64,000 bases of DNA from Tolypocladium sp. Sup5 PDA-1 (lineage: Eukaryota; Ascomycota; Sordariomycetes; Hypocreales; Ophiocordycipitaceae), in assembly GCA_000750105.3 (NCBI GenBank), contig JPHH03000065.1:115257-179256 (forward strand), written 5' to 3'. Each line of letters begins with the position of its first letter. Within the stretch, counting starts at the first letter, position 1. The position numbers and the translations under genes are program-made. The notes below the pieces were generated by a model. That model saw nothing but the letters and a program-made list of their open reading frames with translations, was not told where the DNA came from and did not search any database. Shown here piece by piece: positions 44,835 to 57,829 of this stretch.

Positions 44835-47800
44835 AAGGAAGGAAAAGATTACGTGTACATGTGGTAGACGGGATGCCGGTATGGCTGGACAGGCGCCTTT
44901 CATGCAGAGCAAGGAAGCCATGGCCTGATGGGCCGTCCATTGATAGAATAATACGGGCTGCTGTTATTGCTTGATTGGTCCACGATTGCCAGAGTCTGGT
45001 GGCAATGGCGTACAGCTGTCGCGCGGATCCGAGTCAGCAATGGATCAACACAGCTGAAGGCCCTCAGCTTTGGAGTCGAGGAAACGGCATGTCAGATTAC
45101 AGCGGCAGCTGTGCGGAGAATCTGCAGGAGAGTAACATGTGTACTCCGTAGGCGGGTCAATAGTCGACGGAAGAGGACGCCACGTCGCATTGGGAGGCAG
45201 GAGGCTCAACACAACCTGGACGCCGACTGGCGATGTTTGCTTTTGCTGCCTTCGAATGGAATGCCAACACATGACAGGGTTGCCTTTGGCTGCCTCCTTT
45301 TCTTGCTCCCACGCACTCTACATGACAGGCAGAGTGGTATTTTTGCCGCAAAAAAGCAAAAGCCAGCTGGTACGGACTACGGATAGATGTGACTTATCTG
45401 TTTGGCATGCTCGGCTGGTCGCCCCCGACTCAGCCAAGACGCAGGCGAAAGACGAGATCTGCTGAAGAAGGCTGCGATTAGAGGCTGCGATTGGAGGCTT
45501 GAGGGTTGAGGGTTTTCTTGGGTGAAGGTGGTGTGGGGGCTGTGTTGACAGAACCAGGTTGCTGGGATGGGGGCTTGATGGGGGCTCCAGGGAGGGATTG
45601 TGAGGAAATCTAGGCCGTAGTCCGTAGTCCGTACGCGTGTGTCATGGGACTGGGAGCAGTGGTGGGATGAGGATGGGAGGTTGTGGAATGTGGATGCAAT
45701 TATTTGCGTCGGCGGAAGCCATCGAGGCGGGTCGGGGCGGGCCAGCGGGCGCTTGTTGACCAAGGTTTACGCTTCCACAGTGCCGGTTATTACATTCGCG
45801 ACGACTTTGGAGAGGAAAGGGAAACTATATGAAGCAAAGGGGAGATGAGTGAATCGAATTAATATATCTGATCTTGCAGTGTACAGCGGGATCGGGAGCC
45901 TCGGCGAGATGGCCCCTACGGCCGGTAGTTGGCCGATTGCTGGCTTGCTGGTTCAGGTAGTTGCAGTACAGGGTAGAGATGTGCCGTACTGTAGATGTGG
46001 TCCATCGACCCATCATCGTACCGACGCGAGGGAACGCGCCATTTCGGTCGAGCAGCTCCGGGTACGAATAAGAGCTGCGGGTATTCGTCGTACAGCATGC
46101 ACTTCGTAGGATTCAAGATTGCAGGCAATAACCGTGCCGCGCCGCTGGTAACAGTGAGGGGCGGGCGGCGCGGCGGGGGAGGCCTTCCGGGACGGGGATC
46201 CTCGGCTAGGTGGGCAATGGGCAAATAGGGTCCCGTCCTGGCGCTCCTTTGGTCGTGTGCATGCATCTAAATCATCACACCGTCATTCGCAGCAGTGGGC
46301 CAAGAGCCCAAGGTGACCAGATGGGCATGGCCAGTGGTTGCAGTAGGGCGGACCGTCTGTGCGTTGGTGGTGGAAGGTTGGCGTCGACGTTTATCGTAGA
46401 ACCGATTGCTGGCCCTACGAGCAAACCGCAACACCGATACGGGCTATTTCACGCGAACATGTTTGCTCCTCTTGTCTCGATCTGTTGCCCTGCCAAGCCT
46501 GCGTAGGCAAGATCGGAGAGTCCCCGCCGTTCCCGCCTGGCTGGGAGACAAAAGGGAGCAATGACGCGAGCGAGTTGAGGGGGGGGGGGGCCTTCGTCAT
46601 GAGGTTGGGGCGTCTAATAAGTCCCGTCTCCACCAGCAGGACGACACGAGACAGTGCAGCGCAGCGCAGGCCAGCGCAGGCTCGGTCTGCTGTTGCCATC
46701 TGCGCTCGGCAACACGACACGACTTGCAGCCCTATCCATGGTGTATCCTTGATACCGTGCATACTCGTATGTGCGTGCCCGTGCCGGCTTGCTGCACGTG
46801 CGCATTCCGAGTTTCCGAGCGTCCGTGACGCTCCAGTCCCCCGGCGGTGACGACGGATGGCTGGGGAGGTGGGGCCGGGGCGAGCCGAGCGGGCCACTGG
46901 GATGCCGCCAGCGGAGGGTGGGCAAGGGCACAGCGCCTGGGTTCCTCTCCGTTGGAACGGGTCATGTCAGGCGGGTGCCGACGTACGGACTACTGCCCCG
47001 TAATACGAATATTACAGTGCCTTTGACTTTGGGATGACCCGGCTGCTCCGCCGTCGACGTCCTGGGCGTCTCTATTCCACGCCGACGGAGCTTGCGCGGT
47101 CGCCTGCGAGCACTCCGTATCCGTACGCAGCACTGCAATAGGGAAACGTCACGTCGTCTTCTTCTTGGCGGCGTTTGAGAGAGACGGCAAGGAGAGATGA
47201 GGCGGCAGATGGGCCAACGACTGCAGGTTGGTTCAACACCTCATCAGGTCACGGTTGCTGGCGATTCGACACCGCCCGCAGTCATTACGTGGAGCTGGTC
47301 GCTCGTTGCTGGAAGCAGACGCATAAGACGACAGATTGCAGACGTTTCGTGGAGCGTGCAATTTAAATCTGGTTGCACCAAATATGGACTCCAAATGGCA
47401 AACTCCGTCCCCATCTCGCCATCAGGCACAGGCGGGGGGCGCCCTGCCCATCTGTCATATGCCAAAAACTGGCAGTGCCGGCATGGCTGGCACCTGTGAA
47501 GCAGCGAGATGGCGAGATCCTTTCTTCTTTATCCCTGCAGGCTGCTGGCACCGTGGCCCCGTCTGCTTTGACGTGTAAGAGAGCAAGCTCGCGCGCACGG
47601 GGCTCGACTGCAGCTAGGAAGGCATGTCGCCGGGGCCTCAGTACAGACTTGCCGGCAAAGCATGGACGACGGGAGTTTGCTTGGAATCTGCCTTTGTAGA
47701 TTGCTTTTTGAGTACCTGGCCTCGACGCCCAGCTCTCGTCCTTCTCATTCCCTCGTTCGGTGCAATGCACATACGAAGTACATACGAGTGAGTACACCGG

Positions 47801-48627
47801 GTTTCCCTGGCCTGACGCGGCTGGGTGGAGGGGTCGCGCACTTCGTCAACCAGCCATTCGGGGCACCGCACCCCCTACGAAGTCTGGACGGTTGAATACA
47901 GTACAGTGCAAACAACCACTAGACCTGCTAGGTATACAGGCCCCCCCAGCCACTCACCGCAGCCCGGCCCCCAGCTGACGGCCCCACCCATCCACCCTCT
48001 GGGGACCGAGAACCAGCACCAGCAGTGACGCCTGGGCGCGCTAGGGGGGCTAGCGGAGGTGCTGCTGCGCTGCACTCGGGGCCACCAACGGCTCGGGTGC
48101 GCGGGTGCGCTGCTGCTGTCGCTGTCGCTGCCGCTGCTGTTGGTTCCCATTTGCTGCCGCCGCTCCTCCCAGGCTCCAACCCTCCATCCGAGACACCCAG
48201 AACATCTCTCTGTCCAGTCCAGTGACCCCAACAACCTCGCCTGTCGACTCGCCTCGTTGCGCCTGGCGATGTGAGGAAGCCCTCCGCCGGCCGCCGACCC
48301 AGCTCTTCGACTCTGCCGCTCCTTTCGCGATACGATTCATGACATCCTTTCAATAGCGGCGACCCGTCCCTGTATGGCGCCTCGAAATATACGTACGTGC
48401 CTGCCTGCCCAGCCTCGCGCGCGCGCCCCAGCCGGCCTCTGTGACTCTGCGGCAAAACACGCTCCGTGTGCACCATTGGACACTCGACGCTGTCGCCAGA
48501 GCATGAGACTGCGAAACTGGACCTCTTGAAGACCCTTTCGGACGCCCCTGCTAACGGCCGATGTTCTCTGCAGCATCCACAGCGTCGAGCAAGCACGAGC
48601 TCCGGCCGGACGCAACAGCCGCTGGCC
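44835..48627. other. 3.8 kb block without a supported gene
   Basis: It contains a G12 run (46579-46590) and several TACGGACTAC / ACTCCGTA units (45133, 45370, 45606-45633, 46983, 47108). From 47900 there are CTG/CTGTCG-like repeats near 48105-48140. Open frames overlap and lack features. The last few hundred bases are probably the leader of the LTE1 gene; the frame there is open from 48466. Confidence 0.55.
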
Positions 48628-51600
48628 ATGGACGCCGTCAAATCTCAACATTCTGCGAGGCCGCCGGGCCACGATCCCATGGCGCCGCCAACCCTGCAGA
48701 AAGACACCCCGAAGACGCAGACTTCACCGAAACGCGCCGCCAAAGATGGGAGGCCCAGGAGGACGTCGCCCAAGCTGCTCGGGCCCTCCGGCAAGAACGA
48801 CGCATCACCACTAAGATCGACGACGAACAGGCTGATGGGAAGGGCGATTGCGCGCACGGCCCCGACCGCTGGAAAGCCATTGCTCCCCGTCACGGAGCGA
48901 CGGTCTCACGAAGACAAGACCGGCCCGCGGGGCAAAAGGGAGGCTGAGACGGACAAATGGGACATCGCCCCGGACGGCTCCTCAGCTGGTCGCGAGGGAC
49001 GCCAGTTTACCGTTGCCAATGTGGGGAACAATGGGAGGATTTACTTGAGGTAAGTTTCGCTTGCCCCCGTGGAAGCCGTGGCTTTGTGGGGGAGAAAGGG
49101 GTCTCGGTTTGGGTTTGGAAGATGGATGCAAGGATGGTAGAATGATATCCACAGCGGTCCGGCTGGAATGCTGACTTGGACGATCCTAGACCTAGTGTTC
49201 GACCTGTACACCAGCGATATCCGCAGCCCAACTTTACCTTTCCCGTCACGCCGCCTGGCGCTGGAGGGCTGGACGCGTTAGGCCAGGATAAGACCAAGGC
49301 GAGCAAGGAGGCAAAGCAGGACAAGGCGTCCCAACTACAGGCAAGCCAATGGACGCCGACACCAAGCACCTCGCCTCTCGCAGGCGATGCGCAGTACTTT
49401 CCAGACCCTCGAAATCCGAGTCGCCCCACGAGACATCGACGAGCCATGTCGGATAGCACCGTTCATGAAGTCAATGTTGCGAGTGAGTCAGACAGGGATG
49501 CCTTCAAGGTGGTCATCTCCAAACCCGGCGACGAGAAACGGCCCCGGACAATGGATGACTTGAATGCCGTCGGCGCACCGCTCCTGAACATCAACATACC
49601 CTCCTGGCGCATTGGAACACCACGGTTCACCTTGCAGGGCACGCCGGTGATACGAGGGTCCTCTTATGCCCCCACCGAAGATATTCGATCCAGCAGCGCC
49701 TCGTTGTTGAACCAATCGTCCAGGGGCCCCAACGTCCCGATCCCCGAGCTTGGAATGAGGAAATTCAACCCCCTGGCAGTACACCCTCCGCCAAATCTGC
49801 GGTATTCGGCGCAGCGAGGTGCTCCGGGACTGCCCTCACCGCGTCTGCTGCGTCCAATGCGATCGACCTACATGTCGACACATGTAGTTATCGAACCGGC
49901 CATGTTCACCGACTTGACTTTCAAGCCCGCTTGCGACGACCGGTCTATTGTCCGGTACTCCCCCGCCGGGGCCGTGACGGCGGCGACGCCTCCTCGCTTG
50001 GTTGCCGAGATTACATCACCAAGCTTCCTCGACTACGAACTAATTTCCGACTTCTTCCTCTCCTTCAGGGCGTTTCTGGAACCTACGGACTTGCTTCGCA
50101 TGCTCGTTGCGCGGCTAAGATGGGCGCTGGCGCGAAACGACGAATTTGGCATGATCGTCCGGGTTCGGACCTTTGTTGCCGTGCGGCACTGGATCTTGAA
50201 CTATTTTGTCGACGATTTTGTCCTCGAGTACGACCTGCGGGTGACTTTCTGCAACCTCTTGAACGAGTTTGTGGATGAGTTGTCCCAGGATGCGTCGTGC
50301 CGCAAGGTCCAGCTGAAAATACTTGCCGAGCTCAAGAAGTGTTGGCGACGGGTTTGCGCACAGTACTGGGACGGCCCTGAGTTCGACGACTCGCTCGGCC
50401 CAGAGGTCCCCATAGCCCCTGGCGGCGTGGCCGGAAACAGAGACGCCAACTTGGACCCCGGTTATTGGGAGCGAGAGGGCGTTGAGCCGCCGCAACTGGA
50501 TGTCCTGGCTCCTTTACCAAAGATCGCGGCTGAATCTACGAGCCTCTATGCCGAAGGTCACAGAGCTGCCCCTATGGGAGACTTTATCATCTTGGGAAAC
50601 CGACCAGGCACTCCTGAAAACCAGGTTATCGATGGCGCCGACATGGAGAATGGCACAGGCTCGCCGCTCAGCCTGGCCAGCATGGACATCGTGTCCTGTT
50701 CGTTCCCGAGTAAGAGTATGAAGGCGCTCAACCCCAATCCAGCTCACCTGATGGCTGCACACCCTGTGTCGTCAACTTCAGTGAACAACGGCTCTGGCCC
50801 GGTTGCCACGACACCGAAGGCGCTGGTTGGCAAACGGGTTCGTCCGACTCAGACGCACAAGCGCAACAACAGTCTCAGCGACTCGCTGCGGGATCATGGC
50901 TCTGACAAGTCTTCGTCGCACGACCAGGACTTCTCCATGACGTGGCAGTCCGCGGGCAGTCTGGTTCGTGGGAACCTTCTCCCGCCTGGGCAGGCTTATG
51001 TGGACTATGAACCTCACGGGCCGCATGGATGCAACAACAGGCAGACTACAATCTTTCAGCCCAAGGACCGCAATTTGGCCAAAGAAAGAGCGGTTGGGGG
51101 CGCCATGTCTGGATACGGCATGAGGAAGTTGCTTGGCAGCGTTCGTCGCGCCCTGCGCAGTCGAGGGCAGGGCCTCTCTCCGACACATGGCCATTTTATG
51201 AGCATCTCACCTGTTGGACCACGTGGCGCAACCACGAACCGGCTGCCTGGAACCGCCGTCGTCCCACAAGTTCCCCCGAGGCAGAATGGCGGCCGGCCGC
51301 CGGTTCGCATTGACCTACTCGGCGCCGAGGTCGCTGAAGACTTCAAGAAGGCCGTCCGTGAGGAGGAGGCCGCGGCCGAGGCAGAGCGCCTGGGCTTGAC
51401 GGTACCCCCAAATTCCGCGCCACCCTTCGGAACACATCCGGAATACTCGGCTGCCCACATGGAATCGAGCACGTTTGACAGCTTACCCCAGAGCCAAAAG
51501 CAACGGCCGCTCAGCGACATGGCCATCACCATTGGCAGCAAGTCGATTGTCATTGTGGACGATACAGTTCCCTTTGAAATGGCTTCAGCTAATGGACCGT

Positions 51601-54158
51601 ATCCTCCCACGGGTAATCCATCTGTGGACACGTTTGCCGACACCTTCATGCCCAGCTGCGCGGACCCGACGCCCCCCAACACTCCTCCTGCAAATTCCAT
51701 GAGAGGAGACACACCGCGGCGATCATCGTATCTCCTCAATCAACATGTCGTCAGGCCGCCCCTGGTGGACGACGCGTTGCCTCCGTTCATCCCAGACTTG
51801 GCGACCTTGGGTGGCAGCCAAAGCAGTCGCGTGTCAGAAGATTTACCCAAGCCATCGTTATCGACGAGCCGTCGTCGCATGAAACATCCTCCACTGAGTG
51901 GAGGGACGTTCCGGATGCATAGGAGGGGCCGATCCACCGGAACACACCAGTCCCTCAACTCGATAATGCATCGCCGATACAATTCATTTAGCAGCGGTGT
52001 TTTGCCGCCACCGACCATGCGGAGCTTTGACGCGACTACAGATTCCGGGGCCTCCGCCATGGACAGCAGGTCCGACGTTCCCGTGCCCGCACCGCTCCGT
52101 GTATTGCGAAGGCGGCCGGGCGGCGATTTGAGAGCTGCTACAAACGTGGGAGACCTTGACCGGACATCGTTGAGGAGATCACAGTCTGTTGGGTCTCTGG
52201 CGACATACACCGAGTTCATACGAAGCTCCTACCTGCTCAACACACGTCCAAACTCGGCCAGCCATCCAGAGTCTGTGTCAGGCCACGTGCCAGAGGGTCG
52301 TGGTGAGGTGTTCTCCCTCGGTCAACTGGCTGAAAAGCCCGCAAAGCGTGATCTATCGCTCTTCAGTACCCATTCTTCCAAGCCAGTTATGCGCCCATCG
52401 TTTGAACGGGAGGCACAGAAACTCGCCCAAATACCAGATGACGAGGATGATGGTGGTATTGAGTCTGCTCTGTTGAAACTTGAGGGTAAATACGACAAGA
52501 GGCCATCTAAGCAGTCCATGAAAGCCCAGAACCCTACTGCCATCGAAGGAAGCAATGCGCTGGATCCAGAGGAAGGCAGAATCGACATCGAAGACGTGGA
52601 GACTCAGCAGCGAGAGAAGAAGGAGAACCGCCATATACACGTTATAGATGAGCCTGTCGCAGCTGGCGATGGAGGCGAGTCGGAGACGGGGCGAAGACCA
52701 ACCACGGACATGAAGTCATTCCTCTCTGAGGGCTCCCACGAGTCCTATTGCTCCATTCCCCTGCTGGATAGGGGGCTTACCGATGACGGCCGAAGCAAGA
52801 CGTGGACCGACCGGTCAATCTTTCGCGGCTCGGACGATGAGGATTCGCCTGCCGAAACGGAGAAGGGTCTTGAGTTTGTTGAAAAAGCAGAGCCTCAGCA
52901 TCTATCCTTCGACTTCGTCCAGAAAACTGACAGCATCGAACGGATCAAACCCGGCGAGACGGCACCTTCAGAGGTCGAAGACCAGTCTTTCTTGGAAGAT
53001 GATAGCGCGGACGACACCGACCTATCCTCTGAGCTCTCTACCGATGACATTAGCTCTGGCGCCGTCGATGGTGACGAGGCATTGTTCTCCAAATATCGGT
53101 CGCCTGACCATCCTCGTGGAGGTTCGGGCTCGCTGGCAACGATGCGGAATTCATCTCATCAAATGACGTTAGTACAGGCCTTGGCCATGTCACCCGAGAG
53201 TTGTAATTCTCGCAATGGCCCGGCAGCGCAGGCTTGGACTCGGAAGCCTCTCCCTCCAACACCGGAAGGGACTCCAGTCGTTCCGCAGAGCCATGGGCCG
53301 ACGTCTCCCTGTGAGCTGGCTGGCCCCAGCCACGCTGTTCCTGGAGCCCCGAAGCCTGAAACCGTCCACTTCCGCAAGTACTCTGTCCACTTGCCCTTTA
53401 TCCTGGCGTTCGACTCGGATATTTTGGCTCAGCAGTTCACCTTGATCGAAAAGGACGCATTGAACGAAATTGACTGGAAGGAATTGATCGACATGAACTG
53501 GAAGAATGCTGCTAGGAGTGATTCCCGTTCATGGGTTGATTTCTTGCGCAACAGCGATGCCCAGGGGGTTGAAGTGGTGATTGCTCGGTTCAACATCATG
53601 GTTAAATGGGCCATATCAGAGATTGTCCTCACTCAGCACATCGAAGAGCGAGCTAGGTGTATCATCAAGCTCATTCACATCGCGTCGCACTGCCGACGGT
53701 ACCGGAACTTCGCAACGCTTGCACAGCTGGCCATTGCGCTGTCCAGTAACGAAGTCTCGCGCCTGAGCAAAACGTGGGAGCTGGTGCCCGCTCACGACGT
53801 CAAGACACTCAACAGCCTGGAGATGCTGGTAACGCCCAGTCGCAACTTTCACGCAATCCGGGCGGAGATGGAGATGGGCTCGGATGCTGGGTGCATCCCA
53901 TTCGTGGGCATCTATACCCACGATCTGCTTTACAACGTCCAGCGGCCGTCGGAGATTGCGAGCTCGCCAACCACTGCGCCCCTGGTCAACTTTGAGCGTT
54001 GCCGTATTGGGGCTGCCGTCGTCAAGACCCTCCTTCGACTTTTGGAGGCCAGTACTCGATACTTCTTCCTCCCTATTGAGGGCATCACTGAACGGTGTCT
54101 TTGGATCGGCGCCCTGAGCGATGAAGAAATCCGCCGACATTCCGAGAGCCTGGAGTAA
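48628..54158 (+). CDS. lte1: LTE1-type Ras-family guanine nucleotide exchange factor
   Basis: Exons 48628-49049 and 49190-54158, with a 140-bp intron, give 1796 residues. The junction reads GRIYLR-PSVRPVHQRYPQPNFTFP, a block I associate with fungal Lte1. A RasGEF N-terminal domain lies around residues 400-515 (AEITSPSFLDYELISDFFLSFRAF, then RTFVAVRHWILNYF). A catalytic RasGEF domain lies at the C-terminus, about 1540-1795 (ILAQQFTLIEKDALNEIDWKELI, FNIMVKWAISEIVL, IASHCRRYRNFATLAQLAIAL, PFVGIYTHDL). The 1000 residues between are Ser/Pro-rich and disordered with many acidic runs. In budding yeast Lte1 promotes mitotic exit at low temperature and binds Ras; in filamentous fungi its role is less clear. 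An earlier in-frame ATG upstream cannot be excluded. Confidence 0.93.
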
Positions 54159-55292
54159 CAAGTCGTTTCCCCGTCTCCCCCACTAAGGGAGGCAACACCT
54201 CATATACCACACCCAATCACTCGTTTGCGGATTGTCCTCGCCTCTCCCTATCAAGCGACGAATTCGAGATACCCGGATACACACTACGAACGGATCCGAC
54301 TTACGACTCGGCAAAGCATCGCATTCTCGTTTCTTGTTCTTAACCAACGGTGCTGTGGTCATGAATGCCCCCATCGTTGCACATGGCCTGCTCCGACCTT
54401 TCCTTTTTTTTTTTTTGTACCTACACTACACGGAAGTGCCCGCACAGATACCCCGGGGAGTTACACGAAGCGCAACGCATTGCTCTGCTTAACACCCTTT
54501 TTCCCTACGCAAAGCGAGGAGTTTTCTTTTTGCAAACTGCCTGTTTCTGGAATGGCTGGCTGGCTGGCTGGATGAATGGATGGACGACTTGCTTGGGTCA
54601 GGCTAGACACGGACTACCTTTGGAGAATACGGGGCCCTGCCACTACTTGTTGATTGTTGTTGTTCTTGTGGATTGAATGTTGGTTTGGGGGCCTCTGCCC
54701 CAGTACAATACCCCTTTTGGGTCCCGCGATCGACGGGACACTGGCTAGCTTGCATGGATGCGCGTGGTTGGAGACGGACAAGGAGGGGGCTGTATATGCC
54801 CTCTTTCTCAGCTTTGGCTGCAACTGATAATATATATTATGATGAAGACACACCTCCTTAACTCAATGTGACAGTTGTTTTGAGGATGTAATGAAAGACT
54901 GCAGTTGATAGGTGATTGGCTGAATTTGGAGATTCACCTCAAACGTTCCGCAATACACCATAGGGACAGATGACTAAGGGATGGTAGTTCAATGGCGGTT
55001 TTTTGGTCTTTTTTGTTCTCACTTGGATGGCTATAAAGCTTTACGCAACAAAAATGTCTTAGGAAACCATGGCGGGATAACGGTTAAGTCCACCCCATTG
55101 CTGGCACAGGGCTTTCCCTCGCCCCCTCGTGCGACGACGGCACGAACAGAGCGAGTATCTTTCCCTCATAAGTGCCACCAAGCCGACCAGAGTCCAAGAC
55201 AGCTAAATGCAAGCCTGGGAAACGCCTCCGATGACCCGTAACCATTACCATTCTGTTGCAGCCACGTTCGAACCGCCCTCGGGCTCAGCCTC
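54159..55292. other. Convergent intergenic region with simple repeats
   Basis: 3' flanks of LTE1 and the S0 gene. It holds T13 (54404-54416) and a (GGCT)n/(GGAT)n stretch (54554-54583). No gene is supported. Confidence 0.55.
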
Positions 55293-56305
55293 CTACCACT
55301 GAGTCTCCTTGGCAGCCTCGTTGGCCCACTCGGTGTTGCCAGCAGAGGCAGCAGCCCACTCGCCGCCCTCAGCGCCATCCCAGCCAGTGGCGCCAGTAGC
55401 AGGAGCACCAGAGAAGCCAGCGGCAGGAGCGTTCTCCCAGTCGGCACCAGCGCCAGCAGTGGCGGTCTCGATGGCGGCGGGGCCCTCCTCGTCGGCACCA
55501 GTGGCCTTCTCCTCCTCGGTCTTCTCCTCGGCCTCGGCCTCGGGGTCGCGGTCTTTCGATCCAAGTCAGCATTCAAACACTCGCACAAGCAGGGCCCTGG
55601 GGCGAGAAACATACAGAAGTACAGATCGGGCATGACGTCCCAAGGAGTCTCGCGGTTGTAGATGGTGCCGCGGAGGCGGAGGACCTCACGGGCAAGCAGC
55701 CACCAGACGGTACCGATGGCGTTGCGACCCTTGTTGTTGGTGGGGATGGCAACGTCGACGTACTCGGTGGGCGAGTCGGTGTCGCAGAGGGCAATGACGG
55801 GGATGTTGACATAGCTGGCCTCCTTGATAGCCTGGGCGTCGGTGCGGGGGTCGGTGACGATGATCAGGCGGGGCTCCTTGAAAGAGCGGGTGATGTAGTT
55901 GGTGAAGCTACCGGGGGTGAAGCGACCGGCAATGGACGAGGCACCGGTGTGGGCGGCGAACTTGAGGACAGCGCGCTGACCGTAGGGCCGGGCGGAGATG
56001 ACGCAAATGTCGGCAGGGTTGTCGATGGCGACGATGATGCGGGCGGCGAGGACAATCTTCTCCCTTGGGGATCGTTAGCATTCCGAACTGGCCTCCCAGT
56101 GCCTGGCTGCCTCCTCAGCCCTCTATCCCACGTACCAGGTCTTGCCAATGTTGATAACGTTGACACCGTCGGCGCGAGTCTTCCACAGGTAAGGCTCCAT
56201 GTGCACCTGCAGGTTCTTGCTGCCGAGGTGGCTCTGCGCAGCCAGGAGCATCTCAATGTCCTGGCTGGTGGCGTTGAGGACGGACGGCAGGTTGGAGGGG
56301 GCCAT
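55293..56305 (-). CDS. rps0: 40S ribosomal protein S0 (uS2, laminin-receptor family)
   Basis: Exons 56136-56305, 55615-56063 and 55293-55552 encode 292 residues, the usual length for this protein. The uS2 core is unmistakable: LLAAQSHLGSKNLQVHMEPY, RADGVNVINIGKTWEKIV, ICVISARPYGQRAVLKFAAHTGA, IAGRFTPGSFTNYITRSFKEPR and DSPTEYVDVAIPTNNKG. The C-terminal 80 residues are an Ala/Glu/Gly/Trp-rich acidic tail (ends KETQW). It sits on the 40S head-platform boundary and is needed for 18S rRNA 3' maturation. It starts 326 bases from the divergent start of a mitochondrial ribosomal protein gene. Confidence 0.98.
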
Positions 56306-56631
56306 CTTGACTGATTTCTTCCGTGAGGTGGACGTGTGGTGAGGAAGAAGGAGGTTGAAGTTGGATGCTGTTCGTGCAGGTCGCAAAAAGTTCGCGAGAC
56401 CTTCACAAAATGCCGAAAATGTGTGTGGTGAGAGCCCTGAAGGCGCTTATGCCAATTTGGACTAGTGCGGGTTTGGTACAGCAGGAGCTTCGATACCACG
56501 TGACCTGAGACGCTAAGCTCGTTTGAGCGACGTGTTGGACGACAGGCCAAAGGAGTCTGGGAAATTTTGAGGATTGGGTGCAAGCCAGCTCAGCAGACAA
56601 CCACCAGGATATCTGCTTCGCAGACTCAGCC
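56306..56631. promoter_or_regulatory. Divergent promoter of cytosolic S0 and mitochondrial uS15m, with CACGTG box
   Basis: 326 bases between two ribosomal-protein starts. It contains CACGTGAC with the core at 56497-56502, a Cbf1-type E-box that occurs in many fungal ribosomal-protein promoters. This placement suggests shared control; it has not been shown here. Confidence 0.5.
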
Positions 56632-57646
56632 ATGCCGCCCAGATTAGAGGTGCTGCAGCGCCTAGGCACCGTCAATCGTACGAATCCTGTCATGGCATTG
56701 AACTTTCGGATGCTCATCACTGACAAACTCGCCAGTCTGCCTCCGGCCAGCGACCCGAGCGCCAACACCGAACTTCCTCCCCGTCGTACAAACGGCCAAT
56801 CTGTCGCTACGAGAGAAGAAGCGCAAGGCCAAGCAAGACCCTTACAAGTGGGCGCAAGCACAGCAGCGCAAGAATGCCAACCTGAAGCGACGGGAAGTGC
56901 TGCAAAAGCAGCGGGACGAGGCCTGGGGCGATCCGGTCTGGGGCAAGACGACAGCCTTCCTCGAGTCCCTCGACTCGGCCGGCCAGGATAGCGCCAGCGA
57001 AGTACCCAAGGATGCCAGCGGCAATCTCCTGCAGAAGCCGCGCGACCTGCCGACGTCGCCCGGCCTACGCAACCACTTCCTCACGGATGCTGAGCTCGAG
57101 GATGCGGCCAAGCACGCGCACGCCTTGACGAAGCCCATGGTTGGCGTGGTAGAGTCGCAGATGGATCCCGCGACAGAGGAGGAGAGGAAGAAGCTGCACG
57201 ATCAGAAACATTACAAGGCACTCGATGCCCTACGGCGGATCACGTCGCTTCGAAACGGCAGCGCCGAGGACCGCTTCCACGCCAACGTGCGACGAATCGT
57301 CGACGAATTCGGCCGCCACAAGACGGACAAGTTCCTGAAGCCCAAGCCAGAATCTATCTCACCAAACACTGTACCAATGCCTGGGCGCTCAGGTCCGGAC
57401 ACGGGGAGCTCCGAGGTGCAGATTGCTATCCTCACGGCCAAGATCAGAGCCGTGGGCAAGTCTCTGGAAGTCAACCGGGGCTACAAGGATAAGCACAACA
57501 AGAGAAACTTGAGGCTGCTCCTACACCGACGCCAGAAGCTGCTCACATACATGGAAAGAAAAGAAAGGGGAAGCGAGCGGTGGACGCACATGATTGAGAA
57601 GCTGGGTCTCACGCCAGCGACGTGGAAGGGACAAATCGATCTGTAG
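56632..57646 (+). CDS. Mitochondrial ribosomal protein uS15m (S15/Mrps28-like)
   Basis: Exon 1 is 56632-56677; a 58-bp intron (56678-56735, GTACGA donor, CACTGAC branch, CCAG acceptor) precedes exon 2 (56736-57646), giving 318 residues. The intron is inferred because the start codon frame (MPPRLEVLQRLGTVN) and the conserved frame differ; splicing joins them into an Arg-rich, acid-poor presequence. QTANLSLREKKRKAKQDPYKW follows. The S15 domain is at the C-terminus: TGSSEVQIAILTAKIRAV, then NKRNLRLLLHRRQKLLTYM. It binds rRNA in the small mitochondrial subunit. Its 3' end faces the V-ATPase gene at 183 bases. Confidence 0.9.
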
Positions 57647-57829
57647 GACTTCTGTAGGAATACTTCTTCTGTATGTACAATATCAAGCCATTGGAGGACG
57701 AATGATTGTCCACATCACTCTTCTACCTCCGCCATTTGCGCCAAATGTGAAACCCTTCCGTGCAATAATGAGCTAACGGTGCTATACTACAAGCATGCTG
57801 TAAAATTCGAGACAAGGAATGGGCACAGC

